18,021 bases of DNA, from positions 1-18,021 of the forward strand of contig CADBLV010000053.1 of assembly GCA_902795555.1 (NCBI GenBank), read 5' to 3'. Numbering within the stretch: position 1 is the stretch's first letter; each line of letters starts with the position of its first letter. Made by a program: the position numbers and the translations under genes. Of this stretch, positions 6,770 through 14,272 are shown piece by piece. Under the pieces are notes generated by a model, which had not been told where the DNA came from, ran no database searches, and saw nothing but the letters and a program-made list of their open reading frames with translations. This DNA is from an uncultured Eubacteriales bacterium (lineage in GTDB: Bacteria; Bacillota_A; Clostridia; Christensenellales; Aristaeellaceae).

Positions 6770-7647
6770 ACCCGCTCACCGTCCTTCTCATAGAAATGCA
6801 TAAATACTTCTTCCAGATCCGGCTCTGTAATGCTCAGATCCTGGATGTGCCCTTCGGAAAGCCTTCGGAGCAGCACACTCATCTCTCCGCTGTAGAGGAA
6901 ACTGGCCGAGCCGTTTCCGGATTTCAGATTGCGGATTCCGTTCAGTCCGGAAAGGTCGGCAGCGCCGTAAAACGAGATTCGCCGTGCATTGCTTCGGGCC
7001 AGTTCCTCCACGCTGTCGCAGGCCACAATCTGGCCTTCCCGGATCACCGCCGCCCGTGAGCAGTTTCGCTGAACTTCAGACAGGATATGGCTGGAAAACA
7101 GGATCGTTGCGCCCTCCCGGTTCCGTTCCCGGATGATTTCAAAAAACGCATGCTGCATGAGCGGATCCAGTCCGCCGGTGGGTTCATCCAGAATCAGCAG
7201 GGCCGGTTTGCTCTGCAGAGCACAGACGATGGCGACTTTTTTTCGGCTGCCGTAGGAGAGCTCTTCCGCCTTTGCGGACATGTCGAGCTGCAGACGTTCA
7301 CAGAGCTGTTTCGCTTCCTTTGTGCAGTCCTTCCGGCGAAGATCGGCGGAGAATTTCAAAATATCCCGAACCCGCATTCCGGGATAGAACATGACCTCCG
7401 AGGGAAGATAACCTGTATCCCTCAGAATATCATTTTTCTCCTTCACGATGTCCTTTCCGAAAATCCGGGCGCTGCCCGAGGTTGGGGAGATCAGGCCCAG
7501 AAGCGTGCGGATGGTCGTAGATTTTCCCGCCGCGTTCGGGCCGATAAACCCGAAGCATTCACCCTTCCTGACAGTCAGGTTGAGACGGATGATCCCCCTG
7601 GCCTTTCCGTAATATTTCGTCAGATCCGTGGTTTGAATCGCATCCAT
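6766..7647 (-). CDS. ABC transporter ATP-binding protein
   Basis: A 293-aa ATPase that should energise the permease encoded downstream. Walker A is GPNAAGKST (36-44), with Ala where GPNGAGKST is usual. The signature is LSYGSRKK (130-137), Walker B LLILDEPT (150-157) with D-loop GGLD, and the H-loop histidine is at 187 (FSSHILSE). The C-terminal 80 residues form the extra domain common in exporter ATPases of the CcmA/BcrA type, ending EPDLEEVFMHFY. The start is supported by AAGGAG (complement of 7657-7662), 9 bases upstream and overlapping the end of the TetR gene, whose stop codon is 6 bases before this start. All motifs needed for hydrolysis are present. Confidence 0.93.
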   Translation of the reverse strand: MDAIQTTDLTKYYGKARGIIRLNLTVRKGECFGFIGPNAAGKSTTIRTLLGLISPTSGSARIFGKDIVKEKNDILRDTGYLPSEVMFYPGMRVRDILKFSADLRRKDCTKEAKQLCERLQLDMSAKAEELSYGSRKKVAIVCALQSKPALLILDEPTGGLDPLMQHAFFEIIRERNREGATILFSSHILSEVQRNCSRAAVIREGQIVACDSVEELARSNARRISFYGAADLSGLNGIRNLKSGNGSASFLYSGEMSVLLRRLSEGHIQDLSITEPDLEEVFMHFYEKDGERV

Positions 7648-7653
7648 ATTGTC

Positions 7654-8268
7654 TTACTCCTTCCGCAGATAAATGCTCTTCCAGAACTCCAGCAGCTTTC
7701 GAAAGTCCTTTTCCATCTGATCGATGTTCATCTCTCCGCCCTGCTGTACCTTTTCCCACAGGTATCCTTCCGAGGCCCAGTACATCTCCCGGTACATCAT
7801 GCCGACATCCACTCCGGGAACAAACTGGGACGGATCCAGATTCAGCCGTGTCTGATCCGCCTTCAGGTTGAAATACCTATGGTAGCTTTCCTGAATCGCG
7901 GCGCAGATTTCCTCATCCTTCTCATAAAACGCCCGGATCGTAAAAACACCCATATCCGGATACCGGCGGATGATTTCCATTTTCGCCCGCATCCCCCGTT
8001 CCATTGCATCAAACAGCAGCGTCTGGCCGTAACATTCATACCGGGTCATATATTCGATGCTGATTTCAGCGCATTTCTCCCACAGAAACAGATACAGTTC
8101 CTTTTTGTTCCGGAAATAGTGAAACAGCAGCGATTTGCTGATGCCGGCGGATTCCGCGATTTCGCTCATCGGACTGTTTTTGTAAGAGTTCTGGGAAAAC
8201 ACCCGATAACCGGCGTTAATGATCGCCTGCTGCTTTGCTTCAGGCAGCGAAAAGAACTTCTCGTTCAC
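7654..8268 (-). CDS. TetR/AcrR family transcriptional regulator
   Basis: A 204-aa dimeric DNA-binding repressor type. The N-terminal helix-turn-helix is at residues 33-54 (SPMSEIAESAGISKSLLFHYF), with the usual FRNKKELY following. The C-terminal two thirds are the variable ligand-binding and dimer domain. Two starts compete: ATG at 8274 directly abuts GGGGAGG and would leave almost no spacing, whereas GTG at 8268 lies 7 bases after GGAGG (8276-8280) and is preferred. It is the first gene of the regulator-ATPase-permease operon. A palindrome spanning the promoter at 8290-8333 is the natural operator, so autoregulation together with control of the ABC genes is likely (inference). Confidence 0.92.
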   Translation of the reverse strand: MNEKFFSLPEAKQQAIINAGYRVFSQNSYKNSPMSEIAESAGISKSLLFHYFRNKKELYLFLWEKCAEISIEYMTRYECYGQTLLFDAMERGMRAKMEIIRRYPDMGVFTIRAFYEKDEEICAAIQESYHRYFNLKADQTRLNLDPSQFVPGVDVGMMYREMYWASEGYLWEKVQQGGEMNIDQMEKDFRKLLEFWKSIYLRKE

Positions 8269-8289
8269 GGTCATTCCTCCCCATTAACC

Positions 8290-8333
8290 AAATCGGTCAA
8301 CAGCATCATACTGCCGTTGACCGATTTTGAGAA
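8290..8333 (-). promoter_or_regulatory. TetR operon promoter with palindromic operator
   Basis: Read on the minus strand, TTCTCA (8328-8333), a 17-base spacer and TATGAT (8305-8310) form a promoter for the TetR operon. The perfect 12-bp inverted repeat AAATCGGTCAAC (8290-8301) and GTTGACCGATTT (8316-8327) places one arm in the spacer and the other just after the -10 box. The downstream part also reads as a smaller site, TTGACC-GATTT-GGTTAA, with one mismatch. Binding here would block RNA polymerase. Confidence 0.7.
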
Positions 8334-8372
8334 GGGTGCTCCGTAAGTTTTTATAAATCCGGATCTGCCTCT

Positions 8373-8400
8373 GCAGAGTGTAAACATACTCTGCTATACT
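8373..8400 (+). promoter_or_regulatory. Inverted repeat and -10 box before the small ORF
   Basis: GCAGAGT (8373-8379) and ACTCTGC (8388-8394) are a perfect 7-bp inverted repeat directly followed by TATACT (8395-8400). The -35 position falls in the first arm and is poor in consensus. It could be an operator for the ORF at 8427. Confidence 0.35.
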
Positions 8401-8426
8401 CATCCGGAAAAGAGTAGCAACGAAAC

Positions 8427-8621
8427 ATGAGTCCTCTCTATGATGAGCAGGCTCATGTTTGTTATGAATTTATAAGGCATGTCCATGATGTTCAGTATAT
8501 GGCGCTGTATGAAGGCAGCAAGGCTCTGGATGCTCTGACACAATTGACTGGTATGGTTTTAGACCGTCTGCATTACCGTCCCAAGGAGCTAAACCAAATG
8601 CTGAAAAAATATCTGAAGTGA
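8427..8621 (+). CDS. Possible small protein, 64 aa
   Basis: A short frame encoding a helical, His- and Tyr-containing peptide (YEFIRHVHDVQYMALYEGSKALDALTQLTGMVLDRLHYRPKEL). No recognisable domain. The sequence looks protein-like and a strong terminator follows 30 bases later, but no clear ribosome binding site precedes the ATG (GGAAAAGAG is too far away). Codon use is more AT-leaning than in the surrounding GC-rich genes. It may be a real orphan, or the tail of a decayed gene. Confidence 0.4.
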   Translation: MSPLYDEQAHVCYEFIRHVHDVQYMALYEGSKALDALTQLTGMVLDRLHYRPKELNQMLKKYLK

Positions 8622-8650
8622 CGTTTACATACAACATTTTTTGAAAGAGC

Positions 8651-8691
8651 AAAACCCGCTATGCGTTATGGCGTAACGCTCTGCGGGTTTT
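8651..8691. terminator. Bidirectional rho-independent terminator
   Basis: AAAACCCGC (8651-8659) pairs with GCGGGTTTT (8683-8691), with an inner stem GCGTTA/TAACGC and a short loop. T-runs are present on both strands. It can end transcription of the small ORF from the left and of the ligase-ACP operon from the right. The 120 bases between it and the ACP stop codon hold nothing else recognisable. Confidence 0.85.
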
Positions 8692-8813
8692 CTCTACCTT
8701 GCAAGTGTTAAACTCGGGATTTTATTCCATTCTTCCCCCTGTGTCAAGAACAAAATGGCCCTGCCGATTTCCTGAACAGCCCTGAATCACGCTGAATAAC
8801 AGAGGGTTTACAG

Positions 8814-9044
8814 TCAGTCCGGAACACCCTGTTTCCTCAGATAATCGCAGACATCCGCCACCTTCCAGAAAACCGCGTCTTCTCCGATCGTAACCTGGAA
8901 GGTGTCTTCGATATCCATCATCAGCACGATCAGCTCGAAGGACTGCAAGCCCAGATCCGCCTGAATATCGCTTTCCATGGTGACGCTTTCCGGATCAATG
9001 GAAGGGTTGATGCGCAGGAGCAGCTCCATCAGTTTCTCTTTCAT
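8814..9044 (-). CDS. Acyl carrier protein
   Basis: A 76-aa acidic protein with the phosphopantetheine attachment motif DLGLQSFEL, Ser35 being the expected 4'-phosphopantetheine site. The four-helix length and pattern (IEDTFQVTI, VADVCDYL) match discrete carrier proteins. It begins 12 bases after the stop of the acyl-activating ligase on the same strand, so the ligase probably loads an acyl or aminoacyl group onto it. There is no strong ribosome binding site before the ATG, which suggests coupling to ligase translation. No fatty acid synthase genes (fab) are adjacent, so it is probably not the housekeeping carrier protein. The symbol acpP is therefore not given. Confidence 0.9.
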   Translation of the reverse strand: MKEKLMELLLRINPSIDPESVTMESDIQADLGLQSFELIVLMMDIEDTFQVTIGEDAVFWKVADVCDYLRKQGVPD

Positions 9045-9056
9045 ATTTTTTATTTC

Positions 9057-10514
9057 TCATTTCTTTCGTATAATTTTCATGCTGGGGCTTTTTTCAAAAG
9101 GTGTATCCCGCAGTTCGATCCGGGAAGGCTGCATCGGTCCGGGCAGCGTTCCGGCAATCCGTCTGAGTTCCCGGAGAACCTGCTCCGCGTCCTGATCGGG
9201 AACCGGATAAACCTCCAGCAGGATGGCGGGGTTGCCGGCGATCACCGTCTCCGAGGCCAGGCACTCCTGCACATACGGACAGCGGGCAAAGTTTTCCTCC
9301 ACTTCCTCCGGGGAAACATTCTCACCGTTGGACAGCAGGATCAGGTTCTTGATCCGGCCGGTGATATACAGGTATCCCTTTTCGTCCATCCTGGCCAGGT
9401 CGCCTGTTTTGAACCATTCCCCGTCGAAGGAAGCCTTCGTGGTTTCCTCGTCCTTCCAGTATCCGTCAAAGAGCATATCGCCCCGCACCTGCAGTTCCCC
9501 GTCCACAATCCGGGATTCCTGGCATGGATACTGCTGTCCCACGGAGGTCGGATATTCATCCATGTCGTAGTTGGCGCTGACCAGGTTTGCGGTTTCGGTC
9601 ATGCCGTATCCGCCTTTGACATCCACGCCGAATTCCATAAATCCCGCGTGAAGTTTCGGCGGAACCGGCGCCGCGCCGCAGATGACCAGATTCAGTTTGC
9701 CGCCCAGCGCTTCCGGCCCGCGGCTTCGGGCAATATTCAGCATCATCTCCGCCATTCCCGGAACAGCGACCATGGTCGTAGGCTGCACCCGGGCCATCTC
9801 CCGGAACAGATTGCGCATATTGCCGCACACGGCTACATGCGATCCGGAATACAGGCCGGCAAGCACGCCGAAGATGGTGCCGAACACATGGGTCAGCGGC
9901 AGGACGGCCACCGATGTCTGGCCGAACATGGAGCCCGGACGGAACGTTCCGTTATGCGAACCGCGCAGGATCGCCCGATGGCTCAGAACGACTCCCTTCG
10001 GGGTCCCCGTCGTTCCGCCGGTGAAGAACACCGCCGCCCGGTCCGTCGGGGCCACTTCTGCCGGATTGGCCGGCGTCTCGTCCATTTCGTCCATCGAAAT
10101 GACCGGAACGGAAAGCCCTTCCGTCTTTTCCGCCAGCATCTTTCCCGCGACCACGGCGATTAAATCATAGTGATGCACTGCGTTTTTCAGCACTTCCGGG
10201 CTCAGGGAAGCCGGAAGCATCACCGCCGCGTATCCGGCGGTTGTGGCTGCCAGGAACCATTCCACCTCCGCGATGCTGTTCACATCGAAAAGACCGATAT
10301 TTCCCTCAGACGGCAGATTCAACCGCCGAAGCACCTGCCGGCGGCGGGCGACCCGGTCCGCCAGCTCGTCATAGCGAACGGTCTGTTCCGGATCTGAAAG
10401 CGCAATCTGGCTGCCATATTTTCCGCAGATAAAATCCAGGTATTCTGTCATAACCGGAATATACGGAATGGCATTTTTTTCAGAAGGCAGGAGGTGGTCC
10501 TCAAAGTATCCCAT
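9057..10514 (-). CDS. AMP-dependent acyl-activating ligase (acyl-CoA/acyl-ACP synthetase type)
   Basis: A 485-aa ANL-superfamily enzyme that adenylates a carboxylate with ATP and transfers it to a thiol. The phosphate loop FTGGTTGTPKG is at 164-174, GYGMTETA at 302-309, TGD at 370-372, and the hinge GRIKNLILLSNGENVSPEEVE at 386-406. The C-terminal catalytic lysine is probably Lys480 in SPSMKIIR. The GRIKNLI..SNGENVSP hinge is typical of fatty-acyl ligases. The start at 10514 (MGYFEDH) has AGGAAG 10 bases upstream. The frame stays open back to 10733, but that extension is Cys/Arg/Gly-rich and unlike the family. The following carrier-protein gene makes the ACP the likely thiol partner. The acyl substrate is unknown. 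Confidence 0.9.
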   Translation of the reverse strand: MGYFEDHLLPSEKNAIPYIPVMTEYLDFICGKYGSQIALSDPEQTVRYDELADRVARRRQVLRRLNLPSEGNIGLFDVNSIAEVEWFLAATTAGYAAVMLPASLSPEVLKNAVHHYDLIAVVAGKMLAEKTEGLSVPVISMDEMDETPANPAEVAPTDRAAVFFTGGTTGTPKGVVLSHRAILRGSHNGTFRPGSMFGQTSVAVLPLTHVFGTIFGVLAGLYSGSHVAVCGNMRNLFREMARVQPTTMVAVPGMAEMMLNIARSRGPEALGGKLNLVICGAAPVPPKLHAGFMEFGVDVKGGYGMTETANLVSANYDMDEYPTSVGQQYPCQESRIVDGELQVRGDMLFDGYWKDEETTKASFDGEWFKTGDLARMDEKGYLYITGRIKNLILLSNGENVSPEEVEENFARCPYVQECLASETVIAGNPAILLEVYPVPDQDAEQVLRELRRIAGTLPGPMQPSRIELRDTPFEKSPSMKIIRKK

Positions 10515-10885
10515 AAGTATCTTTCTTCCTTTCCATGGTTTGGGCTTGCCCCGGAACCGGTATGATCGTCCGGCCGCGGCGGCATAATGCTTGCCTGATA
10601 TACATTTCGACGCCAACCGGAAAAATCCTGTTAGCACGAGCTGTGAACCGAAGTTCCTGCCACATTTCCCATTTTTCCCTGACAAATGGACAGGAATGAT
10701 ATCGTAGCCTGCGTTTCCGAAGGTTGTCCGCAAAAACGATCCGCTATATTTCTGCGTGAGCCGTGGCGGTGAAACCGAAAAAAAACGGCCTGCGGCAGAT
10801 GATTCATGATATAATACCCTTCGCGGAAAGCGGAGTGCTCAGGATATATGGTGACGGATCCTCAGGATGCGGGAAAGGAACAGGC
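10515..10885. other. Divergent intergenic region between ligase and deacylase
   Basis: A 371-base gap between oppositely directed genes. Apart from the extended -10 box at 10807-10815 toward the deacylase, I see no convincing promoter toward the ligase and no strong palindrome. Open frames run through parts of it on both strands (ligase frame to 10733, deacylase frame from 10763), but neither has a ribosome binding site or family-like sequence. Confidence 0.5.
10807..10815 (+). promoter_or_regulatory. Extended -10 promoter (TGATATAAT) for the deacylase
   Basis: TG-A-TATAAT is a full extended -10 consensus, about 70 bases before the ATG at 10886. The -35 region is poor, which an extended -10 can tolerate. 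If used, it shows that the in-frame GTG at 10763 upstream is not the start. Confidence 0.55.
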
Positions 10886-12433
10886 ATGGATGATTTGCTG
10901 ATTCGGGGTGGCTTGGTCATCGACGGAACCGGGAAAGCCGCCTGTCGGGCTGATGTCGCGATTCGGGACGGGAAGATTGCCGCCATCGGGGATCTGAGCG
11001 GTTCGTCGGCCTGTCAGACGCTGGATGCGGAGGGGCTGGCGGTGGCGCCGGGATTTATCGATGCCCACGCGCATTCCGATCTGACTTTTCTGGAAAACAG
11101 CAGCGGCGCGTCGAAACTGTATCAGGGCGTGACGACAGAGATTTCGGGAAACTGCGGTTCCAGTCCCTTTCCCTGGGCGGAGCAATCGGATGCGACATCC
11201 TGGCGCTGCGCTTCCTTCCGTGATTTCTGTGATCGGTTTGAGGCGGAAGGATATCAGATGGCGGTAAACCAGGCCATGCTGGTCGGCCACGGCACGCTGC
11301 GGGAGAGCGTCATGGGATCGGCGGACCATCCCGCGACCGAAGAAGAACTGAATCGCATGAAGTCCCTCCTGCGCCGTGATCTGGCGGACGGCGCCTGGGG
11401 GCTGTCCCTCGGCCTGGAGTATGCCCCGGGATGCTTTGCGAAGGAGGAGGAGCTGACTGCGCTGGCCGCGGTCGTACGGGAATATGACGGAATCCTCACC
11501 TGTCATATGCGCAGCGAAGGCCTGCGAATCCGGGAAGCCATTCGCGAACTGACGGACATCGGCAGGCATTCCGGCGCGCATGTGCACATCTCCCATCTGA
11601 AGCTGGATCATGTGCGCGTGCACGGTCAGGCGCCGCAGGTCTGGGCCCTGGTGGAAGAAGCCCGCGGAACAGGAGTGCGGGTGACGGCGGATGTATATCC
11701 CTATGCGGCTTCCTGCACCTCGCTGACCATCCGGTGCCCCCGTTGGAGCCTGGACGGCGGAAATCCGGCGCTTCTCGAACTCCTGCGGGGCCCGCGCCGG
11801 CAGGAAGTGATCGAGGGGATTCGAAGCCACTATTTCAGCGCGGAGCGTGCGGAAACATGCCTGTTCAGCGATGACGGAGGGCTGTGGCCGGAAATTGTCG
11901 GAAAGACGCTGCGCACCGTGGCGGAAGACCTGCTCGGAACAACGGATTATGCCTCCGCCGCGGCGGAAGTATTGCTGCGGACGCAGGCAAAGGCCTGGTG
12001 TATTTTCTTTGTGATGAGCGAAGAGGATATGATGTATTTCCTTTCCCGGGATGTCAGCATCGGTTCGGATGGATGGGCTCTTTCCGGAAATCCGGCTGAA
12101 ATCCGTACCAGGCCGCATCCCCGATCCTACGGCGCAACAGCGGCTTTTTTTCAGCTGGCCAGAGAAAAGGGCCTTTGTACCATTGAGGAAGCCGTCTGCC
12201 GGGTAACCGGGAAAACGGCGGAATGCTTCGGTCTGACGGATCGCGGAACGCTGGCGCCGGGGAAAGCGGCGGACATCACGGTGTTCGATCCGGATACCAT
12301 CGCGCCGCGGGCCACCTGGCTGGAGCCCGTTCAGCTGGCCGCGGGCGTCCGGCATGTTATTGTCAACGGCATCATCGCCCTGAAAGACGGGGTGCAGACC
12401 AAAATGCGCGCGGGCCGGTTCCTGCGGAAATGA
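10886..12433 (+). CDS. N-acyl-D-amino-acid deacylase (D-aminoacylase) family amidohydrolase
   Basis: A 515-aa cytoplasmic metal-dependent hydrolase of the amidohydrolase superfamily. Members remove acyl groups from N-acyl-D-amino acids or related amides. GFIDAHAHSD (57-65) carries the HxH metal ligands (His61, His63). GNCG (89-91) holds Cys90, the expected bridging cysteine of this family. TCHMRSE (206-211), HISHLK (234-239) and SIGSDGWA (391-398) supply the remaining His and Asp395 residues. The ending GTLAPGKAADITVFD is the usual return to the small beta domain. The length fits. The ATG at 10886 has AAGGAA 5 bases upstream and starts exactly where family proteins begin (LLIRGGLVIDGTG). It is divergent from the ligase-ACP pair; a link through acylated amino acids is possible but unproven. 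Confidence 0.9.
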   Translation: MDDLLIRGGLVIDGTGKAACRADVAIRDGKIAAIGDLSGSSACQTLDAEGLAVAPGFIDAHAHSDLTFLENSSGASKLYQGVTTEISGNCGSSPFPWAEQSDATSWRCASFRDFCDRFEAEGYQMAVNQAMLVGHGTLRESVMGSADHPATEEELNRMKSLLRRDLADGAWGLSLGLEYAPGCFAKEEELTALAAVVREYDGILTCHMRSEGLRIREAIRELTDIGRHSGAHVHISHLKLDHVRVHGQAPQVWALVEEARGTGVRVTADVYPYAASCTSLTIRCPRWSLDGGNPALLELLRGPRRQEVIEGIRSHYFSAERAETCLFSDDGGLWPEIVGKTLRTVAEDLLGTTDYASAAAEVLLRTQAKAWCIFFVMSEEDMMYFLSRDVSIGSDGWALSGNPAEIRTRPHPRSYGATAAFFQLAREKGLCTIEEAVCRVTGKTAECFGLTDRGTLAPGKAADITVFDPDTIAPRATWLEPVQLAAGVRHVIVNGIIALKDGVQTKMRAGRFLRK

Positions 12434-12434
12434 C

Positions 12435-13079
12435 CTATGCTTCCCTTCTCATCCACCGTTTCTTCTTGTCCTCATACATTCGTTCGTCTGCCAGTTCAAT
12501 CTGCCTGTCCAATCCGGCCGGCTCGGTTCCGTCCGTCACAGCATAGCCCATGCTGACCCCGACCGGATACAGAAGCCGCTGCTTTTCCACGCTGCTTCTG
12601 AGCAGGCTGTTCAGCTTCTCCCGGATTCGTTCCCAGGCCTGAGGATCTGTATTCTCCGAGAGAATCAGGAATTCATCTCCGCCGTAACGGATCACCAGAT
12701 CCCTTTCCCCGGTCACTTCCCGCAGGGCGTCCGCAATCATGCAGATCGCATTGTTTCCCGCCTGGTGGCCGTAGGTATCATTGATGATCTTCAGTCCGTC
12801 CATATCAATCATCGCGACGGTATAGGCCTTCCCCTGCGAATAATGCTCCGCGAACCGCCGGAGCGCAAAGCGGTTGAACAGGCCTGTCATCTGGTCCTCC
12901 ATATGGCGGCGGTCCAGCTCCTGAATATGGCCTTTCAGAATCATTTTCTGATGCAGATTGTTGATGCTGTCCCCGAGGCTCTCCTGAAAAATACGATAGA
13001 TGTACTGATCGACCGGCATGTTGTCATTCAGAAAAACCATATATCCGCAGGACCGCGCGGCATGATGAATCGGGAACAC
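12435..13079 (-). pseudogene. N-terminally truncated GGDEF (diguanylate cyclase) protein
   Basis: The 214-residue frame carries a full GGDEF domain: MTGLFNRFALRRF (64-76), IDMDGLKIINDTYGHQAGNNA (91-111), RYGGDEFLIL (131-140) with GGDEF at 133-137, and a normal C-terminus. The RxxD inhibitory site before GGDEF is missing (GERD instead). In related clostridial proteins the segment FPIHHAARSCGYMVFLNDN follows a LacI-like periplasmic-binding-type sensor of some 250 residues. Here family-like sequence (ESFPIEKLAPVQPQPGDQLL) continues upstream in frame, without a start codon, to a TGA at 13203-13205, next to a 21-bp direct repeat. The only start is GTG 13079, mid-domain and poorly supported. It is probably a decayed gene, though a short active protein cannot be excluded. 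Its stop lies one base from the deacylase stop. Confidence 0.7.
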
Positions 13080-13147
13080 CAGCAGCTGGTCTCCCGGCTG
13101 CGGCTGAACCGGCGCCAGTTTCTCAATCGGAAACGATTCGTTCCGGA

Positions 13148-13212
13148 TCCTTCCGGGCTCAGTCGGCGCTTTCCTTCGGGAGGCTGCTCCGTCCTTCCGG
13201 GCTCAGTCGGCG
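13148..13212. repeat. 21-bp direct repeat, copies 44 bp apart
   Basis: Identical copies at 13148-13168 and 13192-13212 (core CCTTCCGGGCTCAGTCGG) lie at the broken upstream end of the GGDEF gene. The 44-base offset is not a multiple of three, so the intervening insertion shifts the minus-strand frame and exposes the TGA at 13203-13205. Confidence 0.85.
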
Positions 13213-13243
13213 GATCCGCGGAGGAATGAATCCGGATTTTCCC

Positions 13244-13273
13244 TTGACAAACATCAAAGGAGAAGGGGATAAT
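13244..13273 (+). promoter_or_regulatory. Strong promoter of the Gld-like operon
   Basis: TTGACA (13244-13249), an 18-base spacer and GATAAT (13268-13273) are near the sigma-A consensus. They lie about 50 bases before the ATG of the first gene, giving a short leader that I find unremarkable. Confidence 0.75.
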
Positions 13274-13323
13274 ATCAGGAAGCGATACGCCGCCCGAAAT
13301 CACGCATACAGGGGGAAAACCCG

Positions 13324-14271
13324 ATGATTGAGATTCAGCATCTGACCAAGCGATACGGAGGCAAGCCGGCCGTAAACGACATCTCCTTCACGATCCGCCC
13401 CGGTGAAATTCTGGGTTTCCTCGGCAGAAACGGGGCTGGGAAAACCACAACCATGAACATGATCACCGGATATATTTCCGCCACCAGCGGAAGCATCAAG
13501 CTGGATGGGTACGACATTCTGGATGATCCGCGGGAAGTCAAGCGCCGCATCGGCTATCTGCCGGAGATGCCCCCGCTGTACATGGACATGACGGTAAACG
13601 AATATCTGCGGTTCGTGTGCGCGATCAAAGATGTCAGACGTTCACGGGTCGCCGCTCACCTGGACGATAGCACCGGGCTGATCGGCCTGGGCGAGGTTCG
13701 CAAAAGGCTGATCCGCAATCTTTCCAAGGGATACAGGCAGCGCGTGGGGATGGCCCAGGCGCTGGTGGGAAATCCGGAGGTCGTCATTCTGGATGAACCG
13801 ACGGTAGGGCTGGATCCGGGCCAGATTCTCGAGGTTCGCAAAATGATCAGGCAGCTGGGAAAGGATCACACGATCGTGCTTTCCAGCCATATCCTGCCGG
13901 AGGTGGCGGATGTGTGCGACAGGCTGGTGATCATTCACGAGGGAAAGATCGTTGCAGAGGACACGCTGGCGCATCTGACGCATTCCGACGCGGACACCCG
14001 GACAGTTCAGCTTCGGATTGCGGGGCCGGAAGAAAAGGTTCTGGAAGCATTGAAGGCCACTTCCGGGGTTCGTCGGGTAGATCGTGTCGGCAGCCGGGAA
14101 GCGGATACCTGCGATTACCTGCTGCACGCGGACGGAAACGCCGATGTTCGTCGGGCGGTGTTCTGCCGCATGGCGGAGCTGGGTTTCCCGATTCTGATTC
14201 AGAAGCCGACGGACCTGGAGCTGGAGGATGTATTCCTTCGGCTGACGGGCGGCAGCAGCGAGGAGGCGTAA
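13324..14271 (+). CDS. ABC transporter ATP-binding protein (GldA-like)
   Basis: A 315-aa ATPase of the Gld-like export module. Walker A is GRNGAGKTT (34-42), the signature LSKGYRQR (133-140), Walker B VVILDEPT (153-160) with VGLDP, and the switch histidine is His189 (LSSHI). The C-terminal 100 residues form an accessory domain ending in LELEDVFLRLTGG. All catalytic motifs look intact. AGGGGG precedes the ATG by about 8 bases. It is the first gene of a four-gene operon; the stop is one base from the start of the permease gene. In Flavobacterium, GldA works with GldF and GldG in gliding. In Clostridia the same architecture has no settled function, so the symbol is withheld. Confidence 0.92.
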   Translation: MIEIQHLTKRYGGKPAVNDISFTIRPGEILGFLGRNGAGKTTTMNMITGYISATSGSIKLDGYDILDDPREVKRRIGYLPEMPPLYMDMTVNEYLRFVCAIKDVRRSRVAAHLDDSTGLIGLGEVRKRLIRNLSKGYRQRVGMAQALVGNPEVVILDEPTVGLDPGQILEVRKMIRQLGKDHTIVLSSHILPEVADVCDRLVIIHEGKIVAEDTLAHLTHSDADTRTVQLRIAGPEEKVLEALKATSGVRRVDRVGSREADTCDYLLHADGNADVRRAVFCRMAELGFPILIQKPTDLELEDVFLRLTGGSSEEA

Positions 14272-14272
14272 C

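Noticed and set aside
7087..8346. 419-codon plus-strand frame
   Set aside because: Antisense to the ABC ATPase and TetR genes, whose motifs are unmistakable; the frame has no recognisable domain.
10515..10733. N-terminal extension of the ligase by 73 residues
   Set aside because: Sequence is unlike the ANL family and lacks a ribosome binding site; MGYFEDH at 10514 has one.
10862..12355. 497-codon minus-strand frame
   Set aside because: Antisense to the well-supported deacylase; Arg/Gly/Gln-rich shadow caused by GC-rich codon use, with no family motifs.
12434..12434. Possible terminator between the deacylase and GGDEF genes
   Set aside because: The two stop codons are separated by a single base and no hairpin with a T-run is visible nearby.
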